The notes: a model not told the origin generated them from the letters alone. 64,000 bases of DNA from Adineta steineri (GCA_905250115.1 CAJNOI010000020.1:699503-763502); one strand, 5' to 3'. Shown: positions 34,326 to 46,643, numbered from the stretch's first letter. A program made the numbers and translations.

Positions 34326-35201
34326 ATTTTTTTTGCATTGTTATTTAACTTATAAATTTCAATAAATCTATTAGAATTTAACATAAACTGAATGTAAAAA
34401 ACTGTCTAATAGAATCGAGATCGATATAACATTATGTTTTACTTAAGATATATGCTAATGAATAATATAAAAAAAAACGAAATAATGTAAAATGTATTTT
34501 TATCAATATGCTTCCTCTTATCAATATGTTCTTCCAGTACAAACTAGAAAAAAGAATATTTAATCATAATGTCAGTCATACAATCGCATAGGATTGTCTT
34601 CTAAGGAATAATCGGTAATAATAAGATGCGTTCACTGATTATCTATAGATAATTTCTTTATAATATTGATATATCTAATCATAGAATAACATGAGAATAT
34701 GGCACCATACGAACACATTTAAAACAAGTATATTTCATCGTTCATCTTTTCCTAATACTCAAAATAAACATTACAAATTGATATCCTGTCGAAGAATAGT
34801 TCTAGAATCAATTTGATAAATACTAATCTTTGACCTGTATAAAAATATACTTCTTTTAGAAGTAAAATATGTCAGTTAAAAATGACATACTTTTGTGAAT
34901 TATTTTTAAAAAATGTTCGATAAATTTTTATTCTTATTTCTTCCAACGACGCATCATTACTATTTTCAGTACGTAAAAAGAATAGAATAACGCAAAATAT
35001 TAGCAAATTAAAAGAATATTCTCAAACAAAAAAAAAAGTTATGTGAAAATTTGACCATTTGTGAAACATCAAGGTTAATATGCAGTGCGTTTATTTTCAT
35101 TAAACAGCTGGTATATTTCTCATGAAAGGTGTATTTATATGAAACGTATTCCATTGTCCATTGTCGTCTGTGTAAAAACAAAAATCTATCTAGAAAAAAT
35201 C
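34326..35201. other. Intergenic between countin-like copies 2 and 3
   Basis: AT-rich, with no coding signal and no clear match to the duplicated unit beyond the first few tens of bases of 3' flank. The promoter of copy 3 should lie in its right part. Confidence 0.55.
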
Positions 35202-36084
35202 ATGTTTAAGGCTCTTGCAGTCGTATTTATTGCTGTTGTTGGTATTGCTAGCGCAGCGAATAGTAAAAATATTCAACGCGTTCACTCAAACTTCGGTGCT
35301 CCACAAGTACGTCTTGATCTTTGCCCAACATGTATCAATGCTGCTGATCAATCAATTAATATTTTACTCAATATTATTCTTGATAGTGGTATTATTGGAA
35401 CATGTAGCACATTATGCTCCGCATTAGCTCAAAAAACTGGTTCACAACTTCTTGGAACAATCTGTGATTTAGCTTGTGATGTTTTTGGTATTGAAGAATT
35501 CATCAATTTAATTGAAAAAGCTGATCTCGATCCAATTTGGTATTGTGAAATGGCTAAAATGTGTCCAAGTAAATTTATTATTTTATTATTTTTTTTCTTC
35601 TAAACTAAAATGTTTTCATTATTCTAGTTAACGACCATGGTGATGCTAAAATTACCAAATTTGCAGTTTTACCAGCTAGCGGACGACAAGGTACAACATT
35701 CTCTATTGACTTTACATTCGTATCATTAAATGGAACTGGTACTGGTGAAATTGTTGTTGAAATTCATACACCAGATAAGATTCCACTTGGTGCTGGTTTC
35801 TTATTAGAAGCTCAAAAACCTGGTACATACAACGAACGAATCACTGTTAAAGCTGAACCTGATCCACAATGTGATCCAACACAAGGTAAAATCTATTAAA
35901 AAACACTAACTTCGAAATATATATATGTGTATATTTTTATTTCTATTTAACAGAAGAATGTGAACAATGGTTACCAGGTACATACAATGTAACAATCGCA
36001 GTTTGCAATGGTGAATGTGGTTCAAAACACCCCCATTCACAAATCTACGATGAAGGCAAAAGTTCATTTCAAATTACTCAATAA
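35202..36084 (+). CDS. Countin-like secreted saposin-domain protein, copy 3
   Basis: Exons 35202-35568, 35628-35885, 35954-36084; 251 aa. The signal peptide MFKALAVVFIAVVGIASA precedes the saposin-like domain (CPTC, TCSTLCSAL, ICDLACDVFG, YCEMAKMCPS) and a beta domain with GTYNVTIAVCNGECGSKHPH. Introns fall at the same codons and phase as in copies 1 and 2, so the family expanded after gaining its introns. It is clearly more diverged than copies 1 and 2 are from each other. The C-terminus ends ITQ rather than the KKK of the other two. Confidence 0.78.
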
Positions 36085-36698
36085 ATAACTATGAGTTTTT
36101 TTTGTCGTTTTATTTTCAAATTAAAATAAAAGTATTATATTTATTCATTCGCTTTTATATGATCGATGCAAGCTTTTTAAAGAAACTATTTTTGTCTTTT
36201 TGCTGATGACAGACCCTATAAAGAATAATCATACAACTAAAGATTATGTCATTGTGACCTAAGAATAGTGATTTAGATGCTAGGCTTTAAGTGTCTTCTA
36301 GACTTATCTGAATTAGTAGCTCTTGTATTTTATTCATTCATCGAATATAATTGGACGATAGAAGATTATTATGACGCACATCATTTGTAATATATTGTTT
36401 CAAGATACTATAGATTCGATTAGAGAAAAAAAACAAAATATTCGTTATTCATATTCTCATTCTTTACTATGGCTGCATCTAATACGATGAAATCGAACGA
36501 GAAATATATCAATGCAATCATGTGATAGTTTAACTTGAATATCTGTTTTATTATTTCTAGTAAACAATATTTTCATTCTATTTAGTTTTATTAACGAAAA
36601 CAAAAAATAGTCTAGAAAATGTTCTAATAAATCAAACCTTCATTTATGTTAATGTATAATTTACAAGAAAACAAAATAAAAACATACGCTCTCTTTTT
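36085..36698. other. Intergenic between convergent genes
   Basis: 3' flanks of countin-like copy 3 (plus) and the M13 peptidase (minus). AT-rich, nothing else seen. Confidence 0.55.
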
Positions 36699-38828
36699 TT
36701 ACCATATGAGCACACGATCATTTATTTCTCTAAACATAGCATCATTTCTTGTAACATTAAATGTTTCATAAAAACCCATCATATTTGATAATGGTCCATT
36801 GATTCTATAGTTAACTGGTGCATGTGGATCTATTTTAGTATAAAGTAAAGTTTTTTCAGTTGTTAGTTTAACTCTCCATGTTCTTGCAAACGCTAAAAAG
36901 AAACGTTCTTTGGGTGTAAAACCATCAATTAGAAGATTTTCTTTTGCTTGATTTGTACGTAAAAATGCGTGATAGGCTATTTCAAGACCAGAAAGATCAG
37001 CAATATTTTCGCCAAGTGTTAATTCACCATTCACAGTTGTATTTAATATTTCATAATTATTATATTGTTTGGCAAGAATTTTTGTACGAGATTTAAATTC
37101 ATGTATATCATTTTCTGTCCACCAGGAATCAAGATTTCCATTTTCATCATATTTTCTACCTTGATCATCTAAACAATGCATTAATTCATGTCCAATAACA
37201 TAACCAATTGCACCATAATTAAGTGCATCATCAGCAAAAAATGAAAATAATGGTTCTTGAAGGACAGCAGCTGGAAACATAATTTCATTCAATGGTGCAT
37301 ACTAAATAATAAAAGAAAATGAATTATAAAAAAATGAATTTTTTTTACTGAAATATTACATAAAATGCATTGACTGTTTGAGGTGAAAATTCCCATTCAT
37401 CTCGATCAACTAATCTTTTTAAATCTTCAATTTTTTTTCTGTAATCATGTTGTAATATACTTGATATTGAATTAAAATAAGATGAACGATCAATAAAAAT
37501 ATCATCATAAGATCTCCATTTTGATGGATAACCTATTTTAATACTTAATGTTTCTAGTTTTTTTAAAGCTTTTTCTTTTGTTATATTATTTAACCAATGA
37601 ATATTATCAATTCTTTCATAATAAGCATCAATTAAATTTTTAACTAAATTAATAGTACGTTCTCTAGCTTCAGATGGAAAATAACGAGATACATATAATT
37701 GTCCAAGTAATTCACCAAGATGTTTATCAATTTTTTCAATAATATTTATTGCAAGTGTTTTATCAACATGTTGACCATAGATTATATGTTCAAACATATG
37801 AAAACGAGCTTCAATAAAATCTTTATTTAAATATTTTGACATTTCATGTAAAATTGTAAATCGTATTTTATTTTTCCAAATATCTAATGATTCACTAACA
37901 ATTAATTTATCTAATAAACGATAATAATCTGGTTGAGTCATAATAACAGTTTGATTTTCAATTGTTAATATAGATAAAATTTTATACCAATCAAGATTTG
38001 GCATCATATCATTAAGTTGTGTAATAGTATATTTATTATAATTTAATTCAGCATCACGTAATTCATATGGTGTACGATGTGAAACAGCTAATTGTGTTTC
38101 AAGTGAAAAAATATCTTCGGCATCAGTAGAATCTGTTGTGACATTTAAAATATCATTTGATAAAGTAAGAAGACGATCTATATAATTAATATAATGTCGA
38201 CGAATTTTTTTCGAATTTGCATCATTACGAAAATAATAATTACGTTCAGGAAGTTCAGTACCAGTTTGCTAAAAAATAGATAAATAAATGAATAAATAAT
38301 TTAACTATTTGATATTACTTTCCAATGAACCATATTAATCGATGAATTTCGATCATCAGCACAAACTTCAAAATCAAATATAAGACCTTTATTCATTTTT
38401 GTATACCAATTCAATATAAATTCAATTAATTCTTGATATGTTTGAACATTATGAAGTTGAATTAATGTTTGTTTTAAAGGTTCAAGACCTACATATTCTC
38501 TAGCTTGTTCATCAAGTCCAGCTAAATAGAAATCCGTAAGTTTACGTTCTATTGAATCAATAGGATATAATTCTTCGGCTTTTTCATGTCGTACTAAATC
38601 ATCTAGAATTCTTTTTAATTTATATGTATTTTCATATTTCATTGTATATAATCCACCCCATGCAGTTTCAGATGATGGTATTGTAGTTCGATTTATCCAA
38701 CGACCATTTACAAACATAAAGAAATTATCAGTAGGACGAGTAGACCAATCAAGATCTTTGATATCAAATAAACCTTGTCCATTGATGGATGTTATAAATA
38801 ATAAAAATACACAAAGTATCGAGTGCAT
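36699..38828 (-). CDS. M13 metallopeptidase (neprilysin / endothelin-converting-enzyme family)
   Basis: Three exons on the minus strand: 38319-38828, 37360-38268, 36699-37301; 673 aa, slightly shorter than the usual 700-770. The start MHSILCVFLLFITSING looks like a cleavable signal peptide rather than the cytosolic tail plus anchor of neprilysin, so secretion is inferred. The substrate-binding NAFY motif falls at the end of exon 2. The zinc site is GHELMHCLDDQGR with the third ligand in GENIADLSG, about 60 residues later. The family usually ends in CxxW; here the end is RVLIW, without the Cys, so the usual terminal disulfide is missing. M13 enzymes trim short peptides outside the cell. Confidence 0.92.
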
Positions 38829-40100
38829 ACGAGATAGTATAACAGTATGTCACTTAAACTTGTTTAAGAAAAAGAAAAAAGAAAGAATTTATATATAGTT
38901 ATATATCGTCATTTCTTTTCTCTTAAAATACATAAGATTTATTTCGTTATCAGATTATTTCTGTTATAATTTAGAAGAAATGCTGCTTTTCTATTTACTT
39001 CATAAAGGCATGAGTTAGTTTTTATTCTAAATTATTAGCAAACCATTGAGTTTTTTGTATATTGAATAATTGATGTATAGGCAACAAACAATAGCAAGTC
39101 AGCAGCGAATATCATAAGAATCCATTTAATTCATAAAGAAACGTACCACGATATATATCGAGCAGAAATGAAAGAAAGAAAAAAAGAATAAATATTGTAT
39201 ACAGTTCTTATACACGTGCAATTCAATTTTAGTAAAACTTGTTTCTTTTAACAGACGTATTATGATAATATATATTACTTAGTGTTCTTAGTAACCTTTT
39301 ATACTGGATCCTCGGTCGAGAGCATGATATTTCGTGAAAAATCGAATAAACGAGTTTCAGCCAAAACGAATGCTTTCGTCGCGAGATATTCCGTTTTAAA
39401 ATAATCTCAATTTGAAAATCAGTTTGATTAAAACTTTAGAAATATTCTAGGCATTATTAGATCTATTTATGGGTAAAATTCGTTCGTTTGATTTTTTCTA
39501 AGATATTATGTTCTCGATCGAAAACAAAGGCACGAGAAAATAAATCCTTTTGAGGTTTTTCGTACTTCATTAAGGTCTACTAGTGGTCATCGGATAGAAT
39601 CTAAACGGCTTGAATATTTGAGAACTTCCCCTCGTTAGTTATACAACAATAGATATTACTCAAAATACCAACACAGATAGAAGATACTGCAAAAATACAA
39701 AACGTACACTATAGTGTACAATTTTATATGCGATTATATTAATAATTTGATAAAAAAATTAATTTGAATTCTACTGCCATATATAGTGAAGCGAATGGTC
39801 GTTCATAAATGAATTGCATTCTCTTTATTACTTTCATTTAAACAAAAAAAGTTGATAACATGTAATAATTTTATATAGTTAAGTTATTCATTGCACATTA
39901 TATCTTTTTTTCGTTTAGTATTGAACATAAATACAAATGTTACTTACAAAGAAGATCTATGTTTATACAAGTACAATAAATTTTTACTATTGCTATTTAA
40001 AAGCTAAAAATATATTTTACAGATAGTTTTACAAATTATAAACAGTTATGTTCTTTATGGGAATGTTTCATAACATAATACACTAGTCGACGTTCTTGTC
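38829..40100. other. Intergenic, possible decayed repeat near 39300-39640
   Basis: Mostly AT-rich. The stretch 39300-39640 is richer in G/C and CG steps (tcggtcgagagc, gctttcgtcgcgagatattc) than its surroundings and may be an old transposon, but no matching ends were found. Confidence 0.4.
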
Positions 40101-40445
40101 CTCTTCTTTCCAGGTTCTTGCTTTTCTTGATTTTCTGACAAGATTCTTGTGTTCAGGCAAGATTCTTCTCGACAAGAAAGTAAAAAGAATCATACAAGAA
40201 TTTTCAGTTGACAAGTATCTTGTCTGAACAATCAGAAATAAAAGAATCAGGCAAGAATTATAAGATATTCAAGATATGTTAATATTCAGACAAGAATCTT
40301 TTTCTTCTCTTTCAAAAGAATCTTGACTGAAGTTCATGATAAAAAGAAACTGGAAAGAAACACAAGATATTTTAAATTTCTTACTATTCAGACAAGATTC
40401 TTGTAATAGAAAAGCAAAAAATATTCTTGCTAGCTTTCCAAGATG
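40101..40445. repeat. Left cluster of CAAGAATC/GATTCTTG repeats
   Basis: A dozen or more copies of caagattcttg, aggcaagaatc and gacaagaatc in mixed orientation, 10-40 nt apart. Because caagattcttg is nearly its own reverse complement, the cluster can form many small hairpins. It ends just before an E-box/TATA promoter-like segment. Confidence 0.7.
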
Positions 40446-40477
40446 AACGGCACGTGATATGGTCTTTGTTTATCACA

Positions 40478-40487
40478 TATATAAAAG
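40478..40487 (+). promoter_or_regulatory. TATA box with upstream CACGTG
   Basis: TATATAAAAG is preceded 19 nt upstream by CACGTG (40451-40456). About 110 nt downstream comes a good splice donor (CACCTA|GTAAGT at 40600) and then an exon with an ATG at 40796, consistent with a real transcription start near 40510. Confidence 0.45.
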
Positions 40488-40795
40488 CATTGGCTGACTG
40501 TTATTTATTCATAATCATTACTGACTGAATAAGTATAGTACACATTCACTTATACTATTTTATTTTCCTAAAGCGTTTATTTAGTTTGGACGACACCTAG
40601 TAAGTTATTATTTTAACTGGATGCATAGTAAACGTTTATTTTATATCACGAAAACAATGGAATATATGATATCCATTTTCTCGTTGTTTACTGAAGGCAA
40701 TCCTTATTGAACATATTTTGATATTTTTCTAATTCATATCTATATATTTTATTTTTTTTCTAGATTTTTCACTATCGATAAAAGTATTACATATA

Positions 40796-40876
40796 ATGGA
40801 CGAAGAAAATATTGATTTATTTAAAAAACTATTATTTGATAATCCTCATCGTATAGGTAAAATTTTAAGAAAATAA
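40796..40876 (+). CDS. Micro-ORF or 5' coding exon between two repeat clusters
   Basis: After a putative untranslated exon (ends 40599) and a 164-nt intron (acceptor TTTTTTTCTAG at 40763), an exon opens with MDEENIDLFKKLLFDNPHRI. It either stops at 40876 (26 aa) or splices at a GTAAAA donor at 40857 to an exon I cannot find. Downstream sequence is only repeats, so this may be the surviving 5' end of a gene or a very small peptide gene. Confidence 0.35.
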   Translation: MDEENIDLFKKLLFDNPHRIGKILRK

Positions 40877-41039
40877 ATAAAAGATTTGTTTTTATTTTTT
40901 TTATGTTAATTTTTATGTTAAAAACTAAAATTACTTCATGAAAATGTGAAATTTAAAGTATTTTTTTGTTCTTTTATATTTTTTGTACATGGTGTGAAAA
41001 GCTTATAATAAAGTAAAATAAAAATAATAGTAATAACCT

Positions 41040-41442
41040 AGAAAAGGCTTTTTTAATATGACTAGAATCAGGCAAGAAGCCTAAGAAATCAGAAACAGGC
41101 AAGAAAATCAAGAAGGATAAGAATCAGGCAAGAAAGTAAGAAAGATAAGAATCAGGCAAGAATTCAAGGAAAACAAGAATCAGGCAAGAAAGTAAGAGAA
41201 CAAGAATCTTGTCTGGAGGAGAATTTCTTGCCTCATCAGACAAGATTTGGTTTACACGAATCTCACAAGAAAGGCAAGATCAGTTTTTTCAGACAAGAAT
41301 CTTGTATATAAGGAATTTTCAGGCAAGAATCTTGCATGTAAGGAATAGAAAAAGAATCTTGCTTGAAAATCAAGAAAAACAAGAACCTGGAAAGAATAGG
41401 GCAAGATCGGCGACTGGTGTATGTGATCGTTTTCAGAAATAA
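41040..41442. repeat. Right cluster of CAAGAATCAGGCAAGAA repeats
   Basis: The left half has direct tandem units of about 30 nt (aagaatcaggcaagaaagt and variants); the right half has the palindromic form caagaatcttg. It is the mirror partner of the cluster at 40101-40445. The 77-codon frame at 41209-41442 is a by-product of the repeat and not a gene. Confidence 0.7.
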
Positions 41443-42616
41443 ATTTTAGTCGAATATAAGCTACTTCTAAAAGATAACACAAACATATTGATTATGAAAA
41501 AAATGAACTTTGACTCAACCTAAAATATCAAAATGTACACGATCAACTTGTTTTCGGTGATATTGATGTCTTCAAAACAAATAAATAGAAGTATTATAAT
41601 TTAATTTTCAAAAAAAAAGAAGTTTTGTTGAATAACTTCAATTTTTTATTTTCAAAATTGGATGATATTGAAATACCTTCAATAAATTTTTCTCATCTAT
41701 ATGCAGATGACATCCTTTCAAGTCGTTTCTTATTTTTCATTTATTTTAATATGACCATATAGGTTCACACTAGAAGAAAAAAAACGAGAAATAAGATCGG
41801 TATGAAAAGAGGAGAAGATAAAAGAAAGGAATAATAAAATAAAATATGTTACAATATCGTTTCACGACCTCACGTGTATAAATACATATATATACATAAC
41901 AGTATTTGTAGAAGAGGATAAGAGAAGGCATGACAAAGATAATGGATAAATAGAAACGTATGTAATTTATTCGTGTATGATTCTTCATTTGTTATTTGCA
42001 ACTCAATTACGTTTTACAGGTATGGTTTATCTATGTTATTTTATTTCTCAGAAAACAGAAAGAAAAAGTTTGATTTGTTGGCTTTCTTCGTCATGTCCTT
42101 TCTTTTCTTAAGTCTGATAATTTAATATATATTCACGGTTTTTCTGTTAGCTTACTTAGCGTAGTATTGAAGAATTTAGAGTCAATCGATTTAGTAAGCG
42201 AAAACGAAAATATATCATCTATTTACAACTGATGTCAGTATTATATACTCATTCTTCAAAAATATTTGACTATGTGGTAGATATATGAACTTTTCACAGG
42301 TTAAAGGCTATGTATAGCAGAGCTGACTGATTTTTGAACATTTTCTCACTTTGTTCGACACAATACAGGAAAAATAGAAAAACGAGCAATACATAGCACA
42401 AAATATAAGAAATATAGGTCGAATCCGACCCGAGATCCGTGACGTATATTTAACAAATATGAAAAAAACAAGTGAAATACTAATAATAGAGAAAGCAATG
42501 TAAATGATAATAAAAAGAACAATCTCGAAAAAAAAGTTCGTATACTATGAAATGACACGTTACTCTCATTTATTTATAGATATTTCTTCTTGAAGTAGTC
42601 TACATTACAATAAACG
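41443..42616. other. Intergenic, no gene seen
   Basis: AT-rich sequence upstream of the ART-TPR gene. No exon, foldback or terminal repeat was recognised. Confidence 0.55.
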
Positions 42617-44495
42617 ATGGGCAACTATATATATATACCAGGTGTTCAAACCAATGCACAAGATAATGCTGAATACGTATCAAACTTTTGCAACGATGCA
42701 GTTGCAAATCGACGTATTAACATGCAAAGAATGCAAAATGTCGTCCTTATTTGGTTGGACAACAATATTAATGATAATAATGATGACTGTAGTAATACCA
42801 TCAAACAACTGAATTGTATAGTTAACAACGTAAACACGTTTACAGATGGTGAAGAATGTGTTGAATTTATTCAAACCATTAACAATAACAAAATATGCAT
42901 GATTGTTTCTGGTTCACTTGGACAACATATTGTGCCACGTGTGCATGGCATATCCCAAATAGACAGCATTTTTATTTTTTGTCACAACAAAGAATGGCAT
43001 AAACAATGGGCCAAAGAATGGCCTAAAATAAAAGGAGTCTTCACAGATATAACTTCAATCTGTGAAGCTCTTAAACCAGCTGTTCATCAATGTGAGCAAA
43101 ATGCCATCTCAATCAGCTTTGTTGCATCAAACAAGAAATTAGATCAATTAGATCCATCCTTTATGTACACTCAGATCTTGAAAGAGATCTTATTAACCAT
43201 CAACTTCGAAGACAATCATTTTGAAGAATTTATTACTTATTGTCGTGAAGTATATAATGATGATGAAAATGAATTAACAAATGTTAATCAATTACAAACA
43301 ACATACAAAAACAAGATACCCATTTGGTGGTATACATGGAATGCATTTTTATATCGTATGCTCAATCAAGCATTACGATCAATGGATGTTGATATTATTA
43401 TTCGAATGGGTTTCTTTATTAATGATTTACATTATGATATTCAACGACTACATTCGGAACAATTGGATGATCATCAATTAGGTACAACATTTACAGTTTA
43501 TCGTGGACAAGGGCTTTCAAAAGAAGATTTCACCAAAATGACAAATACTAAAGGTGGACTTCTTTCATTTAATAACTTTTTATCAACTAGTAAAAATCGT
43601 GATATTTCCCTTAGTTTTGCACAACAAGCTTCCACAAATCCTGATCTTGTTGGAATTCTATTTGTTATGTCCATTAATCCTACTCACTCAACGACTCCAT
43701 TTGCTTCTGTTAGTAATGTTAGTTATTTTCACACAGAAGACGAAGTTCTCTTCTCTATGCATACCATTTTTCGTATTGGAGATATTAAACCAATGGATGA
43801 AAATAATCATCTCTATAAAGTGAATTTAACATTGACCAATGACAACGATCAAGATCTTCGAACTCTTACTGATCGTATACGAGAAGAGACCTTCCCAGGT
43901 ATTGAAGGATGGTACAGATTAGGTGAATTGCTAATTACAATGGGACAGTTTAATAAGGCTAAAGAAGTTTATGAAATTTCACTTCATCAAACAACGGATG
44001 AAAATGATAAGGGAAATATCTATCATCGACTAGCTTGGATCAAACATAATCAAGGAGAATATCAAGAAGCACTTTTTTATAATGAAAAATCACTTGCTAT
44101 CAAACACGAAACACTTCCTTCTAATCATCCTAATTTTGCTTGTTCCTATACAGGCATCGGTGTGGTGTATGACAGCATGGGTGATTATCCAAAAGCACTT
44201 TCATCTCTCGAAAAAGCCCTTGCAATTGGACAACAATCACTTCCTNNNNNNNNNNGCAATTTCATCTCATGAAAAAGCCCTTGCAATTCGACAACAATCA
44301 CTACCTTCCAATCATCCTGATTTGGGTATGTCCTATAACAATATCGGTATAGTATATGCGAAGATGGGCAACTATTCAAAAGCACATTCATTTTATGAAC
44401 GTGCTATACAAATTGGACAACAGTCATTACCAACAAATCATCCTGATCTTCAACGATGGAAAAGCAACCTCGAACGCGTAAAAAAGAAATTATGA
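42617..44495 (+). CDS. Arginine ADP-ribosyltransferase with C-terminal TPR array (interrupted by assembly gap)
   Basis: Intronless, at least 626 aa. It starts MGNYIY (Gly2, possibly myristoylated). Residues about 40-170 form an alternating strand/helix domain I cannot name. The ART domain (about 215-400) has the R motif VYRG (about 295), the S motif FNNFLSTS (about 325) and the ExE site in TEDEVLF (about 374). From about 418 there are TPRs of the kinesin-light-chain type (42-residue units such as KALAIRQQSLPSNHPDLG). Ten N at 44246-44255 fall between two near-identical TPR units, so the true number of repeats is unknown. Frame is kept across the Ns only if the real gap length is 3n+1... that is, equal to 0 mod 3 once the missing codons are known. 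Intracellular arginine modification with TPR-guided targeting is inferred. Confidence 0.83.
44246..44255. other. Assembly gap (10 N) in a TPR array
   Basis: Flanked on both sides by almost the same repeat (cttgcaattggacaacaatc before, cttgcaattcgacaacaatc after), so the break is probably a collapsed tandem repeat of 126-nt units rather than a true 10-nt gap. Confidence 0.9.
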
Positions 44496-45649
44496 TTTCT
44501 TTCTATATTTTTTTAAAAGTAAAATAAAACTGGTAAAAAAAGAAAACGTGTCTCTATTAAAATTCTGTTCTTGTTAAGAGCACAATATGAGCAGTAACAC
44601 TCATCGTTAAGGTTAACAATACACATTGAAAAGATATGTATTGTAGAAAAGATCTTCACGGTCACATTATTATATTTGAACAAGTAGAGTTTCGTTATGT
44701 TAGATAAAAAAGAAAGATACTTAATAGAAACATAGAAGACTAGGAGAAGAGAAAAAGTTTATTTTGTCAATAGAATGAATTATTCTTTCTCTTCCAATAT
44801 TAAAGAATACTTCATACCATTGATGAACTCATCCATACTAAATGTATAGAATACCTGTATATATATACAGGTATATGAAATTCTATTCATATACCCTATC
44901 AACTTTGAATTCTATCTTAGTCTATCTCATTGATGATATTGAAGGATGACATACGGTTATATAGACGACTAATTTCAATATATAATCGTTGTTCAAAATG
45001 ACTCTTACATCTTCTGTTTTTAAGTTATTTGGGATTCTATTTATCTTTAATATGAATACAAATATCGGTTTTACTTTTTCAAAATAACATTCAAATGATC
45101 AATCTTTATATAATTAATTATTCTTTACAATAGATGAAAATCAGTTTTATTCAAAGATATATGTCAATAAAATAATGCTTTGAAATATATACATTATGTT
45201 TCCAGTTGCATTAATAGTAAAGATAAATTTCCTTCTTATAGATCGTAATGTAAATAGTTAGATTAAGATTTCATTAACATCAGCATATATTCTTTAACTT
45301 CATGTAACAAAAATGTTTCGATAATATTGAATCGCAAGATTCTATGTTTATTATATGTTACAATAAGTAAGTATTTATCAATTATTATAAAAAAAGAAAA
45401 GAAGATTATTCTATGTATTCAAGAGAAAGATTATTTAAGTTTTTTATTTCATTCATAATTTGTTCATATCTAGCATATATGTATAGAATTCTTGAAATAA
45501 TTTCGTTGAATTTGAGAAGTGATTATAAATAGTATTTCTCATTTATTATGAATGCAAGTATATTGATTATCTTCTGGAAACATTAGTCAGTTGTGTTAAC
45601 GAATGATCACTGATGATTCCCTCAAGACTTCGAAAATTTTGAGAGAAGA
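44496..45649. other. Intergenic with a perfect 20-bp palindrome
   Basis: AT-rich. At 44853-44872 lies acctgtatatatatacaggt, a perfect palindrome. Nothing else of note. Confidence 0.5.
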
Positions 45650-46060
45650 ATGAGAAGAAATAATGATGAAAAAGTAGATGATCCGAAAACTGAACAAGAA
45701 AATCTTTTTGTAAAACAGATATTATGAATGTCAATTACTTATAAAAATTTTGCATACATTTCTGTATTTTAATAACTTAAAGAATTCGTTTACATTCAAT
45801 TATTAATTAAGCATCATGCAAAAGAAGATTACTATCTAGTTGCTCGTTCTGTTAATGAGTTTGATCGTGATCATGTGCAATGTAATCTTGTTGCAATTAA
45901 AATCAGTCATGTAAATATGGCTTCTGTAGAAGCAACAGACTGGAAATTTGAACTTAATATAATAATTATGAGCCTAGTTACTTTTTCAATAAACAAACCG
46001 ATACTGTTTAAAAGTTTATTAATCGATTTTCCGTATGTTTTTCTTATGATCTCGATTTAG
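45650..46060 (+). CDS. Hypothetical two-exon protein or gene fragment
   Basis: Exon 45650-45709 (MRRNNDEKVDDPKTEQENLF), then a 102-nt intron with GTAAAA donor and TTAATTAAG acceptor, then 45812-46060 beginning HHAKEDYYLVARSVNEFDRD. The first 45 or so residues of exon 2 read like protein, and the rest turns hydrophobic and AT-driven, as if the true gene ended or spliced away. I recognise no family. Confidence 0.33.
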
Positions 46061-46258
46061 TATGTAAGAAAATTATTTTAAATATCGACACTCACTATAA
46101 GTACTGAGGCCTTAAATATATAAGTGTGTTCTTTTATTTTGTAATTCTTTTTGATAAATTTGATGAAAAGAGGATCAGATTAAACAAAGCTTTTGCTTGT
46201 TCAAACGACTTGATCAAACATCTAGACTTGAATTTTCGACTCAAGATTAATACTGAAA

Positions 46259-46310
46259 GGATGGATGTGGATATTCTAGTCATTCGTCATGAACAGCCAT
46301 ACCCACACTC
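46259..46310. repeat. Weak telomere-like foldback
   Basis: ggatggatgtggatatt is followed by gccatacccacactc, a decayed version of the G-rich/C-rich pairs seen near the left end of the window. Confidence 0.4.
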
Positions 46311-46385
46311 TTTTTTCGTCTGGTCATCATGTACAAAATGTAAAATAGCTTGACGAACTAGTCGTATCTAATGAAAATCATTTAA

Positions 46386-46643
46386 TTATTTTGATAAATC
46401 TCTAAATAAATAGTTTTCCTGATTAAAAAATATCCATTTATAATATTGTTCTTCAATTAATGAAAATAATCGGTTGAAATTATCGTAAATATCAATTATA
46501 TTTAATTTTTCATGAAAAATATCTATTTGAGATTGTATTCGATTAACATAGAATCGTTTCTTTAAATCTTCAATTTCATTATCGGGATAAAAGCAAATAA
46601 AAATTATACTTTCTTTATATTCATCATCTTCATGATTATTCAA
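46386..46643 (-). CDS. Hypothetical 85-aa protein or terminal exon
   Basis: Acidic, with an aromatic-rich end (EEQYYKWIFFNQENYLF). Composition and codon use look coding. A GTAAGT donor in the same orientation lies upstream at about 46722, with an acceptor-like TTTTTCAG near 46680, so it may be the last exon of a longer gene. No family recognised. Confidence 0.33.
   Translation of the reverse strand: MNNHEDDEYKESIIFICFYPDNEIEDLKKRFYVNRIQSQIDIFHEKLNIIDIYDNFNRLFSLIEEQYYKWIFFNQENYLFRDLSK

Larger units (their letters stand above)
31443..34400 (+). repeat. Tandem segmental duplication of about 1.5 kb (two units)
   Basis: Unit 1 begins near 31443 and unit 2 near 32990. Each holds about 450 nt of 5' flank, a three-exon gene with equal exon sizes (379, 258, 137 nt) and a 3' flank. 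Introns and flanks are still clearly alignable, so the duplication is much younger than the split from the third copy at 35202. Confidence 0.75.

Noticed and set aside
39300-39640. Possible transposon remnant with higher G/C content
   Set aside because: No terminal or subterminal repeats could be matched, so no element is claimed.
41209-41442. 77-codon frame in the right repeat cluster
   Set aside because: It is composed of the CAAGAATC repeat and has no independent coding signal.
40101-41442. CRISPR-like array
   Set aside because: Repeat spacing and orientation are irregular, there are no spacers of constant length, and the DNA is eukaryotic.
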